From Sphingobacterium sp. SGG-5 (lineage in GTDB: Bacteria > Bacteroidota > Bacteroidia > Sphingobacteriales > Sphingobacteriaceae), in contig NZ_JAAKGO010000001.1 in the NCBI RefSeq assembly GCF_011043525.1, forward strand, positions 186,001-250,000: 64,000 nt of DNA, given 5' to 3'. Position 1 is the stretch's first letter; each line of letters begins with the position of its first letter. The notes beneath the pieces are model-generated. The model saw only the letters and a program-made list of their open reading frames with translations, did not search any database and was not told the DNA's origin. Position numbers and translations under genes: made by a program. Of this stretch, positions 44,658-53,370 are shown in pieces.

Positions 44658-45536
44658 ATGGCTACAGGTATAGGCACATATTTAAATAAGCTAAAATCTA
44701 ATAAATCTAAGATAGCACGTATTTCTGGGATATCTGCAAATCGCATAAGTGCTATTTCAAATAGTGAAGATGTTAAGCCATACGCCGAAGAGTTTTATAA
44801 AATCATTTACATAGCTCATCAACAAGCAGGATTAGGTGAGGACAGTTTCCATAAAGCGGTAGACGAAATTTTTCCAAAACGCCCAAAAGTCGATCTTCTG
44901 GCGGAATTTAAAGACCTTTCACCAGAAGGACAGTTTTTTAAGAAGTACACACAAAAGCAAACTGATATTGAACAAAAACTTGGAATAGCGAATGGCAAAA
45001 TCAGCAAGTACTTTGGCGACAAGAGCAAACGAGCACTTGCTATTGAAATAATCGCCTTTGCAGATGGCATGGAGTTGGATGTGCTGGAGGTGTTTAGGGA
45101 GATTTATGGGACAATGGATGAAACTGAAAGTATTTTCCTGCCAAATCCTACAGTTCTAAATGAAAGAACGGATAAAATTTATCAATATATAGAGGCATAC
45201 AACCGACTCGATGTACCAAATATGGTCGTAAACATGTCCAATACAGTCGTTTTTCTGAATATGGAAAATAACAAATCAACCATGCGGTTAGAAGGAATAG
45301 ACAAGTTTAAGGAACAGGCTGTTGAAGCTATTTCCTATTTTACTCAGCGACAACAGACAATCTTATCTATGATGCATAAGTGGAACTCTATAGAAATCGT
45401 AGTCGATTATAACGCAATAGCGGCAAAGGATTTTCCTAACGGAATCAAAAGAGGAGATGAAATAAAACTAACAGGCAAATCTATCTTCGAGTTTTCGCAG
45501 GCTGGGAAGATCGTAAAGCTGATGGATATCAGTTAA
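44658..45536 (+). CDS. Regulator with two HTH-like segments and an NTF2/SnoaL-like C-terminus
   Basis: 292 residues. Residues about 5-65 (YLNKLKSNKSKIARISGISA, NRISAISNSEDVKPYAEE) look like an XRE-type helix-turn-helix. A second similar stretch is at about 95-145 (YTQKQTDIEQKLGIANGKIS, KYFGDKSKRALAIEIIAFAD). Residues about 165-290 have the cone-shaped alpha+beta pattern of SnoaL/NTF2 folds (IYQYIEAYNRLDVPNMVVNM, then the closing FEFSQAGKIVKLMDIS). The first gene of the AT-rich island, 31 bp before the HNH gene. It probably controls the following operon, with the NTF2-like part sensing a small molecule; this is inference. The domain calls are by pattern only. Confidence 0.6.
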   Translation: MATGIGTYLNKLKSNKSKIARISGISANRISAISNSEDVKPYAEEFYKIIYIAHQQAGLGEDSFHKAVDEIFPKRPKVDLLAEFKDLSPEGQFFKKYTQKQTDIEQKLGIANGKISKYFGDKSKRALAIEIIAFADGMELDVLEVFREIYGTMDETESIFLPNPTVLNERTDKIYQYIEAYNRLDVPNMVVNMSNTVVFLNMENNKSTMRLEGIDKFKEQAVEAISYFTQRQQTILSMMHKWNSIEIVVDYNAIAAKDFPNGIKRGDEIKLTGKSIFEFSQAGKIVKLMDIS

Positions 45537-45567
45537 GCATGTTAGACGGGATTATAAAGGAGGATAA

Positions 45568-46302
45568 ATGAGAAATCCTAAATGGCAACGAGATGAATTA
45601 ATACTGGCACTGGATTTATATTTCGATATAGTGCCGGGTCAAATACACGCAAGGAATCCCCAGATAATCGAACTCCCAGAGCTACTAAATCAGTTGCCAA
45701 TTCATGGGGATCGAAATGAATTCGAAAAGTTCAGAAATCCAAATGGAGTGGGATTGAAGCTTAGTAATTTTTTGGCCTTGGATGATTCCTATCCGGGCAA
45801 AGGCATGTCTGCGACTAGCAAACTGGATAAAGAGGTTTTTTCGGAATTTAAAGATAATCGAGAGACTCTTAAGAGATTAGCTACGTCAATTCGTGAAAGT
45901 GCCACGAACCATGAAATCAAAAAAGCCATCTTATCCATTGACAACAATGAGATTGATGATGAGACTTCGAGATATGAAGGAAAGATACTCCATAAGTATC
46001 ATCTTTACAGGGAAAGAAATCCTACGCTCACACGAAAGAAAAAAGAACACGCCCTCGTTCAGTATGGCAAACTTGAGTGTGAACAATGTGGCTTTGACTT
46101 TGCTAAAGTTTATGGTGATGTTGGATATGGCTTTATGGAATGTCACCATAAGCTCCCCCTATACCTACTGACTGAAGAAAAGAAAACAAAATTAGAGGAC
46201 TTGATGCTTGTCTGTGCTAATTGCCATAGGATGTTGCATAGGGGGTGGATAAGACTTGAAAAGAACAAAGAAAGCAACAAAATATTAGTGGATATAACAT
46301 GA
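45568..46302 (+). CDS. HNH endonuclease
   Basis: 244 residues. The N-terminal half (NPKWQRDELILALDLYFDIV, RNPNGVGLKLSNFLALD) is a helical domain often seen in HNH restriction enzymes. The nuclease is at about residues 160-235: CEQCGFDFAKVYGDVGYGFM, ECHHKLPL, then LEDLMLVCANCHRMLHRGW. This holds the two CxxC-type zinc knuckles and the His-His pair of the beta-beta-alpha-metal site. It overlaps the next gene by 4 bp (ATGA). It is likely the DNA-cutting part of a restriction-like system. Confidence 0.85.
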   Translation: MRNPKWQRDELILALDLYFDIVPGQIHARNPQIIELPELLNQLPIHGDRNEFEKFRNPNGVGLKLSNFLALDDSYPGKGMSATSKLDKEVFSEFKDNRETLKRLATSIRESATNHEIKKAILSIDNNEIDDETSRYEGKILHKYHLYRERNPTLTRKKKEHALVQYGKLECEQCGFDFAKVYGDVGYGFMECHHKLPLYLLTEEKKTKLEDLMLVCANCHRMLHRGWIRLEKNKESNKILVDIT

Positions 46303-47432
46303 ATTTAAAAGTATTATCAGATACGAAGGATCTTCGTACAGGAACAAATGTCATCTACGCCCAGACCGACATAAATAGTTATTTAAAACTAGTTGGCGAA
46401 GATTTCGATAGGTTTGGAATCCAACGGAAAAAAGAAAAACATAAAGGTTATATTAGATTGAAAAGCGATCTTGAAAAAGGTGCGTTAATCCCAACTATAA
46501 CACTGGCTATAAATCCTGACAACGTAAACAGGTATACCCCCCTTATTGAAGAAAAAAAATATGAAGACGTTGAGAGGTTATTAAAGGCAGATGTGGATAA
46601 TATATATATTCTTGACGGCCTACAACGAACCTACATAATCAATGGTATAATAAAAGAGGAGAAAAACCTCGAACAGAATTTACTTCTCGAAATTTGGCTA
46701 GAACCGAATATTGATCATTTAATTTACAGGTTAATTGTTCTAAACTCGGGACAAAAGCCGATGTCCATGCGTCATCAATTGGAATTACTATTTATGACTA
46801 TGAAAAGTAATCTAATAAAAAAAATACCAAGCCTCAAACTTATACAAGAAAACGAAGAGGATAGACGAAGTAATGCTAATGAATTCGCATTTGACAGGAT
46901 TGTGTTGGCGTACAAGGCTTTTTTGATGAAAAGCACCGAGATAGATAAGAATAATGTTGTCTCAGAGAAGTTTATGGAAGATGAAATATTAGATTCTGAA
47001 GAAGAGTTTCTTTCTACTAATTATGACATTTTTGCGAAGTATCTTTCTAAGTATTGTGAATTAGATTGTCTCGTGTTTGACAAAATATACAGAGATAGTA
47101 TCAATAGGCACCGGAACTGGTTAGCTGACACTAACGTGCTTATTTCATTTTTCTCATCCGTAGGTAGATTTACAAACGATCCTAAGAAAACTTTCAGAAC
47201 GAATGAGGCTATCAATAATTTAAAAAACGTATTGGAAGAATCTCAGCCAGGTGATGATCCCCTCCGACTGAAGTATATGGATCAGTTAAAGACGGAAAAA
47301 GCCGATCCAAAAAAATACAATGTGGGATTTGCTACCAGAAAACTGATATCGTCAGGTTTTTACGAATATTTCAGAAGCTCTGGTGAGGAAAGTATGGAAT
47401 CATGTTGGACTATAAGCGCCTCTGAGCTATAA
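46299..47432 (+). CDS. ParB/DUF262-like protein with DGLQR motif
   Basis: 377 residues. The segment YILDGLQRTYIINGI at about residues 103-118 is the analogue of VDGQQRLTTI (DUF262) or DGQHR (DndB-like) motifs of the ParB/sulfiredoxin fold. It is followed by RLIVLNSGQKPMSMRHQLEL, which matches the conserved lNsG-x-pLs part of these families. In GmrSD-type systems the DUF262 part binds NTP and gates an HNH nuclease. Here the nuclease is a separate gene upstream, overlapping by 4 bp, and a HEPN-like gene overlaps by 1 bp downstream. I assign a role as the NTP- or DNA-sensing component by inference. Confidence 0.6.
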   Translation: MNLKVLSDTKDLRTGTNVIYAQTDINSYLKLVGEDFDRFGIQRKKEKHKGYIRLKSDLEKGALIPTITLAINPDNVNRYTPLIEEKKYEDVERLLKADVDNIYILDGLQRTYIINGIIKEEKNLEQNLLLEIWLEPNIDHLIYRLIVLNSGQKPMSMRHQLELLFMTMKSNLIKKIPSLKLIQENEEDRRSNANEFAFDRIVLAYKAFLMKSTEIDKNNVVSEKFMEDEILDSEEEFLSTNYDIFAKYLSKYCELDCLVFDKIYRDSINRHRNWLADTNVLISFFSSVGRFTNDPKKTFRTNEAINNLKNVLEESQPGDDPLRLKYMDQLKTEKADPKKYNVGFATRKLISSGFYEYFRSSGEESMESCWTISASEL

Positions 47433-48514
47433 TGAAAACCGAGCATTTAAAACGTCTATATGCAAATCAATTTGAATTTGACCCACTAGATATAGACATT
47501 AGATCAACTTATGGATTTCTTACCATAAGCGGACATGTTATAATGCCTATTAAGACTAGTAAAATCTTTGACAGGACACAAACTGTTCAAATCGAAGATG
47601 AAAGTTTTATTCCATTAGGGCAGGTCTACTTTGTGGCAAATAAAAACTATGAGATCAATGCATTGCCTGAGGATCTATATAAAATATACTTGGCCGAGAA
47701 CGAAGACGATATATCGGTTGGCAATCATCAAGAATATGTATTTAAATATGATTATATATTAATTAAAACAAATAGAGCGGAAGAATATTTCAATAAGTTT
47801 AAACATGGAACGTTATTATGGGGCGACTTTTATCATATCGAAAGCGAACTATTAAGAGGTTTTAATTTTAACTCGAGCCTGAATAAGATCTCAGTTATTG
47901 ATTGTAAAACTCTAGATAGTCAATCTAGATCGCTACATTACGAATTAATTTCGGAGACAAACTGCTTTCACAGATTCCTAAGATACTATCACATGCTGGA
48001 GATGCATTTCGACATGCACACTGCAAAAAAAATCAGTAATCTCCTTTTGCAAGGTGGGAATGAAAAACAAATAAGCTCACTTTTAAGAGATTACAATAGA
48101 GAGGATCTTAGTAGACTACAATCTCTAATAGAGAATTATGTAAATCCACTAACCTTACAGGAGAACTTGAAGATCATATTTAATTACATGGAGTATGCTG
48201 AAGATATTTTCTATAATTTCGGGAAGGTTTCAAACCCATTACGCAAATGGACGGATCTTACACGACTAAAGGAAAATGGAAGTTTTACAGAAAACAGCAC
48301 GCAGAACTTTCGTGGCTCAAACACTCATAACAAGTTTTTGGCTAAAATATCTAGCTATTGGATATATAGAATCCGATCAAGTATCGCTCATCGGAAATTA
48401 GGGGAATATGTTATGGATCAAAAAGACGAGAAATTTGTTGTGAACTTTGCAGAGCCCTTAATAAAAGCAATCTACAGGGATTTTTTTATTAACTTTAATC
48501 ACCAACAGACATAA
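47432..48514 (+). CDS. Putative HEPN-like protein of the island operon
   Basis: 360 residues. The N-terminal half is beta-rich (YGFLTISGHVIMPI, DESFIPLGQVYFVANKNYEI). The C-terminal half is helical (HRFLRYYHMLEMHF, LKIIFNYMEYAEDIFYNFGK) and ends with KISSYWIYRIRSSIAHRKLG. RSSIAH is an Rx4H motif as found in HEPN ribonucleases and in abortive-infection proteins. Its start overlaps the previous stop by one base. The function could be RNA cleavage on infection, or only a structural role. I do not recognise a named family. Confidence 0.5.
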   Translation: MKTEHLKRLYANQFEFDPLDIDIRSTYGFLTISGHVIMPIKTSKIFDRTQTVQIEDESFIPLGQVYFVANKNYEINALPEDLYKIYLAENEDDISVGNHQEYVFKYDYILIKTNRAEEYFNKFKHGTLLWGDFYHIESELLRGFNFNSSLNKISVIDCKTLDSQSRSLHYELISETNCFHRFLRYYHMLEMHFDMHTAKKISNLLLQGGNEKQISSLLRDYNREDLSRLQSLIENYVNPLTLQENLKIIFNYMEYAEDIFYNFGKVSNPLRKWTDLTRLKENGSFTENSTQNFRGSNTHNKFLAKISSYWIYRIRSSIAHRKLGEYVMDQKDEKFVVNFAEPLIKAIYRDFFINFNHQQT

Positions 48515-48550
48515 CACAACAAAATTCTGTAACCAAATCACAAGAATTTG

Positions 48551-50044
48551 CTATTTATTCAAATTCAATACCTTCACTATCTCATTAGCTACATAAATAG
48601 CCAACTCATCCTTCGGTTCAGCAAAATCTTTCAATCCAGAAAACCAGATTCGGCAATCGCCACGACCATTTGATTTATACATAGATATCTCAGTCAGAGA
48701 CTCTCTTCCATCAGATTCAACAAAGAATCCGCCCTTCTTTACCTTATGATCAGGACCATTGTCTTGAGCATCATAATCGTGAACATCGTTCCGTTTAAGA
48801 AATTCACGTACAGTTGAAGTAGCGTCCATAATACCTTTATTTAGCCCAGTTTCTGTAGGAATAATGGTTGCATAATTTATACCTTGCTGCTCTAATCTCT
48901 CTCTATTTTGCTGTACAATATTAGGCTCCTCTTCTAAAATTGCCCTTTCTATAATCTCCCTAATTACTTTTCCACGATGTTCTCGTGCTGGTTGCTCATG
49001 GCTGCCCTGTCTAGCTACCTCAAAATATTTGCGCTCATCATCAGTAATGCTCTTCAAATCTTCTTCATCATCCGCTGAGAAGTATATATCAAACTTCTTC
49101 TCCAGATCCAATAATGCGGTCTCGAAAACATCAAGATCTAATGCAATGGGATCGACATCTTTTAATTCGATTATTAAAGTAAACAGATTTGCCTTATTAA
49201 ACCAATAACTCTTCTCGTCCAAATTGAGACGCTCAAGGATCTGGATAGAGTTTAAAATCTTTGAAAGGATAGTCTGATAATTTGCAAACTCGTCATTATA
49301 CTCCGCTAGATATTGTTCAACCTTATCACTTCGCCTAAAGTAGCTACCGTTCAATATTGTCGAAGCTATCAGCATAATATATTGGCTATCAAACATCCTT
49401 TTGATATCATTGTCAGAAAAGATCTTGTTATCCATAAAAAATTTCAAGATTCTCTCCCTGTCATCTGGATTGATAATTACGTCGGTAACTAATTTTGATA
49501 CTTCCAAGGAAGCATCGGTAAGCTGTTTTGCGAAGTATGCAAATTCTCCACCTCCAAATTCAGCGTTTAGTATTTCATTACTGTTTAGCGAATAATTAGT
49601 GCTATTAATCCGTTTAAATATTTGTTTTATGGTTTCTTCGTCTAGATCCTTCAAGTCTTTGACAGAAACAGGATAATTTAAAAAATCCTTCTTCTCTGGT
49701 ATAGATAGTTCGTCAAATTTCTTAATCGGTAATCTGCCATTGAAATCACCTTCCCCTTTTATATATTCTACTATAGTGGTAAGCCTCTGTTGCCCATCCA
49801 CGACAATCTCTTTCGCTTTCAGACTTTCCACATCAATTTGTTCACTAGCAATATATACTTCAGGAAACGGATAATTTAATAAGATCGTCTGAATGAACGC
49901 ATATTTATGTTGCTTTTTCCAAACTAAATTCCGTTGAAAAGCAGGGTCGGGAACCAGTGTCCCCAAATCCAATTTATTGTAAAGCTCTACTATTTTATAG
50001 CTATTAGACTGTATACTGGATACTAATTTATTTTCCATAATCAT
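48551..50044 (-). CDS. DUF262 (GmrS-like) domain protein
   Basis: 497 residues. Residues about 10-200 are a clear DUF262 domain: LVPDPAFQRNLVWKKQHKYA, FIQTILLNYPFPEVYI, EIVVDGQQRLTTIVEYI and IFKRINSTNYSLNSNEILNA. No HNH (DUF1524) half is present. The C-terminal 100 residues (VREFLKRNDVHDYDAQD, FFVESDGRESLTEISMYKSN, GRGDCRIWFSGLKDFAEPKD) resemble effector- or DNA-recognition domains of some restriction enzymes; this part is a guess. It is followed on the same strand after 8 bp by the nucleotidyltransferase-like gene's end, so these genes form one leftward operon with the methyltransferase. Confidence 0.78.
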   Translation of the reverse strand: MIMENKLVSSIQSNSYKIVELYNKLDLGTLVPDPAFQRNLVWKKQHKYAFIQTILLNYPFPEVYIASEQIDVESLKAKEIVVDGQQRLTTIVEYIKGEGDFNGRLPIKKFDELSIPEKKDFLNYPVSVKDLKDLDEETIKQIFKRINSTNYSLNSNEILNAEFGGGEFAYFAKQLTDASLEVSKLVTDVIINPDDRERILKFFMDNKIFSDNDIKRMFDSQYIMLIASTILNGSYFRRSDKVEQYLAEYNDEFANYQTILSKILNSIQILERLNLDEKSYWFNKANLFTLIIELKDVDPIALDLDVFETALLDLEKKFDIYFSADDEEDLKSITDDERKYFEVARQGSHEQPAREHRGKVIREIIERAILEEEPNIVQQNRERLEQQGINYATIIPTETGLNKGIMDATSTVREFLKRNDVHDYDAQDNGPDHKVKKGGFFVESDGRESLTEISMYKSNGRGDCRIWFSGLKDFAEPKDELAIYVANEIVKVLNLNK

Positions 50045-50052
50045 TCTTTAAA

Positions 50053-50640
50053 TTAAGCAATCAGATTTACCTGAATCCTCCTGACATTCTGTTGATGATA
50101 GGTTTCGAAATAATGCCAAGATTTATATATCTCAATATTGACCACTCTACCGTAGGCCATCCGATATTTATCCTGCACATCTTTAATTTCCTTCGTAAAC
50201 TTAAAGCCTTCGGGTAAAAAACGAATCGCTAACCGGCCTTTCAGGATATATTTTGCGAAGCGTGGCCGATCTTCCCAAAAATTTTTTGCATAGCCTGTGT
50301 GGTTGTAGAGATTTTGCATTTCGCCATCAAAAAGTGAAGAGGAGACAATTGCAATATCCAAATCAGATTTCCTCCCATTTTTCCCGTCAAACGGAGAAAA
50401 GTGAAACAAACCCGCATCGGAATCATCGGGCTTTATGCTAAACCCTAATTTAGCGGATCCCACTATGACGACATCTCTAATATGGACATTAAGTATACTA
50501 GCGATGTCTTTTTTAAACTCATATTCCTTTCCTTTTTCAACATTATTGAAGAAATAGGATGGCTTCTCAATGAGGTAACGCTCTACCACCTCATCGGGAT
50601 TACAGTCGATACAAGATTTCTTAAATTCTTCTAAAGACAT
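50053..50640 (-). CDS. Nucleotidyltransferase-like protein
   Basis: 195 residues. VIVGSAKLGFSIKP at about residue 60 and KSDLDIAIVSSSLFDG at about residue 92 fit the GSxxxG and DxD signatures of the polymerase-beta nucleotidyltransferase fold. The rest is helical. It lies between the DUF262 and methyltransferase genes with short gaps (8 and 13 bp), so it is part of that operon. MNT-type antitoxins and defence-associated nucleotidyltransferases share this layout. Substrate unknown. Confidence 0.6.
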   Translation of the reverse strand: MSLEEFKKSCIDCNPDEVVERYLIEKPSYFFNNVEKGKEYEFKKDIASILNVHIRDVVIVGSAKLGFSIKPDDSDAGLFHFSPFDGKNGRKSDLDIAIVSSSLFDGEMQNLYNHTGYAKNFWEDRPRFAKYILKGRLAIRFLPEGFKFTKEIKDVQDKYRMAYGRVVNIEIYKSWHYFETYHQQNVRRIQVNLIA

Positions 50641-50653
50641 CTGGAATATATTA

Positions 50654-52255
50654 TTATTCAGTTAACAATTTATAAACAACTTCGCCCAATTTTAAAGCCA
50701 AAAGCGGTGGAACAGCATTACCGACCTGTGTATATTGCGGCACCTCAAACTTTCTTCCATCACCACCAGTCGTAACTTTTGACCGAAAAACAAACCAATC
50801 AGGAAAAGACTGAAACCGAGCCATCTCTCTCACTGTAAGTGTACGAAGGTTTTCCATATGATAATGGCATAAATCATCTGGGATAGTAAGCTGCGCTGGA
50901 GCAGGTTCATATTCCAATAATGCCCTTTGGGAGTGTTTTTTTGTGGGTATAGTTTTTAAAAGATTGTCCACTTCGGTCAACGTTTTGGGTTTTTTATAAA
51001 ACTCACCATTTTCTCCATTAAAGTACAGATTATAATTCAGAAAAGCAACAGTTAACTTTTCTTTCGTGTCTTCATCAATACTTTTACCTGTAAACAAATC
51101 AACTGCCCCTTTCTTCAAACCATTTTGAAACTCATTGATAACTTGATAAAAACGAAAACGTGCTTTTGTTCCAAAATTATGGTTGCGAGGTTCATGATTG
51201 TGGATAAAACCCGTTTCATGATATTTATTCGTAAATGTAGTATTCAGCTTTCCACTATACCCCTTTTTTATGGTGGAGACCTTGTATTTTATCTCGGTGC
51301 GTCGGATATCACCAATAGCTTCCAAGACAGACACAAAATCTCCTTCTCTATTGGTTATTTCCGGAAATATTACTCCGTCAAACAATTCGGGATAATGATC
51401 TATATCGTAATATCTGAAATCCTTAATCCCTATGTTTAAAACATCATCCAGATTTTCATTCACCAACTCATAGAATTGCATTGAGACATTAAGAATAGGA
51501 TTTTCTTCATATAAAGCGAAAATACGATTAAATATATCCTCTCTATAAGCCATCATAATAAATCGAGGCCTATTTTGCGCAACACCAAAGAACTTGGAAT
51601 TTAGCATCATACAAACAGGCACATAACCTTGTATTGCAAAAGCTTTTGACACTTCCAGCCAGGCATAATATTTCTCTCCACCTTCATCAAAAGGTGACGT
51701 TATCCCCTTTACATTTTCCAACAAGACAGCTTTAGGCCTAGTCAAGCCAGCAAATCGTGCAAACGACAGAGGCAATAGATTTTTATGGTCGTCCTTTATG
51801 CGCCTGCCTGCCAGACTAAAGCCTTGACAGGGCGGCCCTCCAGACAATAGGTCTATATCTTCATTACGGATTTGCTCCACAATATGTGGATTGTCATCAA
51901 AGAATTTCAAGAGGTTGTCGATATCTCCGATTAATAGTTTCCCTTTGATATCTTCAAGACTCACAAGATCGCTAAATTCGCCTTTCTCGGCCGCCTGAAA
52001 GGGGTTTTCGCGAAGGCGACGGATTAATTCTTCTTGCGGATATTGGCTTTTAATCCATTTTACCTTAGCTGAAGGGGTCTTTTGTCTAGACAGATTATCA
52101 AGATCTTCTCCCAACATATTATAGGCAAAAGTCTCTCCTGCCATAGGAGATAATTCATTAGCAAAATAAAGTTCAAAACCGGCTTTCTCTAACCCTAAGC
52201 TCATCCCCCCACACCCAGCAAAAAGCTCGATATGTTTTAACTTTCTTTCTGACAT
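50654..52255 (-). CDS. DNA (cytosine-5-)-methyltransferase
   Basis: 533 residues. Motif I is IELFAGCGGMSLGLEKAGF near the N-terminus, motif IV with the catalytic Cys is LLSGGPPCQGFSLAGRR at about residue 140, motif VI is KAVLLENVKGI, and the C-terminus has TQVGNAVPPLLALKLG (motif X). An insert between motifs I and IV of roughly 90 residues is longer than usual. It methylates cytosine in a recognition sequence that cannot be read from the gene. The start ATG 52255 (MSERKLKHIELF) is preferred to 52285. A Vsr gene diverges from it, the usual partner that repairs T:G mismatches from deaminated 5mC. Confidence 0.92.
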   Translation of the reverse strand: MSERKLKHIELFAGCGGMSLGLEKAGFELYFANELSPMAGETFAYNMLGEDLDNLSRQKTPSAKVKWIKSQYPQEELIRRLRENPFQAAEKGEFSDLVSLEDIKGKLLIGDIDNLLKFFDDNPHIVEQIRNEDIDLLSGGPPCQGFSLAGRRIKDDHKNLLPLSFARFAGLTRPKAVLLENVKGITSPFDEGGEKYYAWLEVSKAFAIQGYVPVCMMLNSKFFGVAQNRPRFIMMAYREDIFNRIFALYEENPILNVSMQFYELVNENLDDVLNIGIKDFRYYDIDHYPELFDGVIFPEITNREGDFVSVLEAIGDIRRTEIKYKVSTIKKGYSGKLNTTFTNKYHETGFIHNHEPRNHNFGTKARFRFYQVINEFQNGLKKGAVDLFTGKSIDEDTKEKLTVAFLNYNLYFNGENGEFYKKPKTLTEVDNLLKTIPTKKHSQRALLEYEPAPAQLTIPDDLCHYHMENLRTLTVREMARFQSFPDWFVFRSKVTTGGDGRKFEVPQYTQVGNAVPPLLALKLGEVVYKLLTE

Positions 52256-52285
52256 GAAAATCACAACTAACTTATTAACAAACAA

Positions 52286-52799
52286 TTGAAATGGTATCCA
52301 TTACCATAATGACTCAAAAAATAAATATGCTAATATAAGTATAAATTGTTGGCTTACGCCATCCATAAATAAACAAATCTAAGAGAACTTTCAAAAGCAA
52401 CTCTATTAATTTTAATTATCATGTAAAAAGCGCTATATTTGTTCAATGGCGTTTTTACAACCATATTCCGAAATCACTACTGTTATACTTAACACTATGG
52501 GTATAATCGGGGGAATGTGGACCGTGTATACTTTTTCAAAAAGCTTTTTTAAAAATGACTTTAATTTTTTATAATTGCATTCCCTTTTTCAAAATACCAA
52601 CTCGTTGAAAAACAAACAATTAACCAACAACAAGATCAATATAACATATATAAACAGCCCTTTTTAAGAAGATTTTCACTTTCTTCTCTAAAAAAATCTC
52701 CCTCTCCCATCTTTATTCGATGATTTTTAATTTACTATTTCACCCAACGGGCATAGGGGATTGTGAACCTTCTTTTATATTCTTCGTTATATTTGTATT
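52286..52799. other. Divergent region between the methyltransferase and vsr
   Basis: AT-rich. It contains promoter-like TATATTTG elements at 52434-52441 (with TTTA 19 nt upstream) and 52788-52795, and a 42-codon hydrophobic open frame at 52446-52574. No other gene is visible. Confidence 0.45.
52446..52574 (+). CDS. Possible small membrane protein, 42 residues
   Basis: ATG 52446 begins MAFLQPYSEITTVILNTMG and continues IIGGMWTVYTFSKSFFKND, a plausible single membrane helix followed by a basic end. The ATG lies 5 bases after a TATATTTG promoter element, so its message would be leaderless or nearly so. There is no ribosome-binding site. It may equally be chance reading in AT-rich DNA. Confidence 0.3.
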   Translation: MAFLQPYSEITTVILNTMGIIGGMWTVYTFSKSFFKNDFNFL

Positions 52800-53282
52800 A
52801 TGTACAGCTACGACAACGAAGAAGACCGTATATATGTACCGCACTTTGAAGAAGCCGGAGGCTTCTACACTTCACCGCAGCGTAGCCGTCTCATGGCAAG
52901 TATCAAGGGAAAGCACTCCAAACCAGAAATAATTCTTCGCAAAGCACTCTGGGCAAAGAACATCCGCTTCCGTTTGCATGATAAATCACTACCGGGACGT
53001 CCGGATATTGTCATCAAGAAATATAAACTGGCTATTTTTGTCGATGGCGAATTTTGGCATGGTTTCGACTGGAAGACTCGTCGGGAGCAAATCAAATCCA
53101 ACCGGCTATTTTGGATACCGAAGATCGAACGCAATATGCAAAAGGATGAACGTACCAACAAGGCACTGCGTGAGATGGGGTATACGATATTCCGCTTCTG
53201 GTCACTGGATATCCTCAAGAACCTACCGAAGGTCGTTAATCAAATCGAGCTGTTCTTAGAGACAAGACGTCTATGGAAGTAG
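52800..53282 (+). CDS. vsr: Very short patch repair endonuclease (Vsr)
   Basis: 160 residues. The Vsr core is clear: SPQRSRLMASIKGKHSKPEI, LPGRPDIVIKKYKLAIFVDG, EFWHGFDWKTRRE, FWIPKIERNMQKDERTNKAL and GYTIFRFW. It nicks beside T:G mismatches produced by deamination of 5-methylcytosine, protecting sites of the divergent methyltransferase. The N-terminal extension YVPHFEEAGGFYTSP is usual in Bacteroidota. A TATATTTG promoter element ends 4 bp before the ATG, suggesting a nearly leaderless message. Confidence 0.9.
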   Translation: MYSYDNEEDRIYVPHFEEAGGFYTSPQRSRLMASIKGKHSKPEIILRKALWAKNIRFRLHDKSLPGRPDIVIKKYKLAIFVDGEFWHGFDWKTRREQIKSNRLFWIPKIERNMQKDERTNKALREMGYTIFRFWSLDILKNLPKVVNQIELFLETRRLWK

Positions 53283-53370
53283 AAGAACATACTTTTCAAA
53301 TTAAGTAATTTTATCGATTCGACACTTTAGTTTCGTCAAAGCACAATGCAGCAAAAATATATACAGACCT

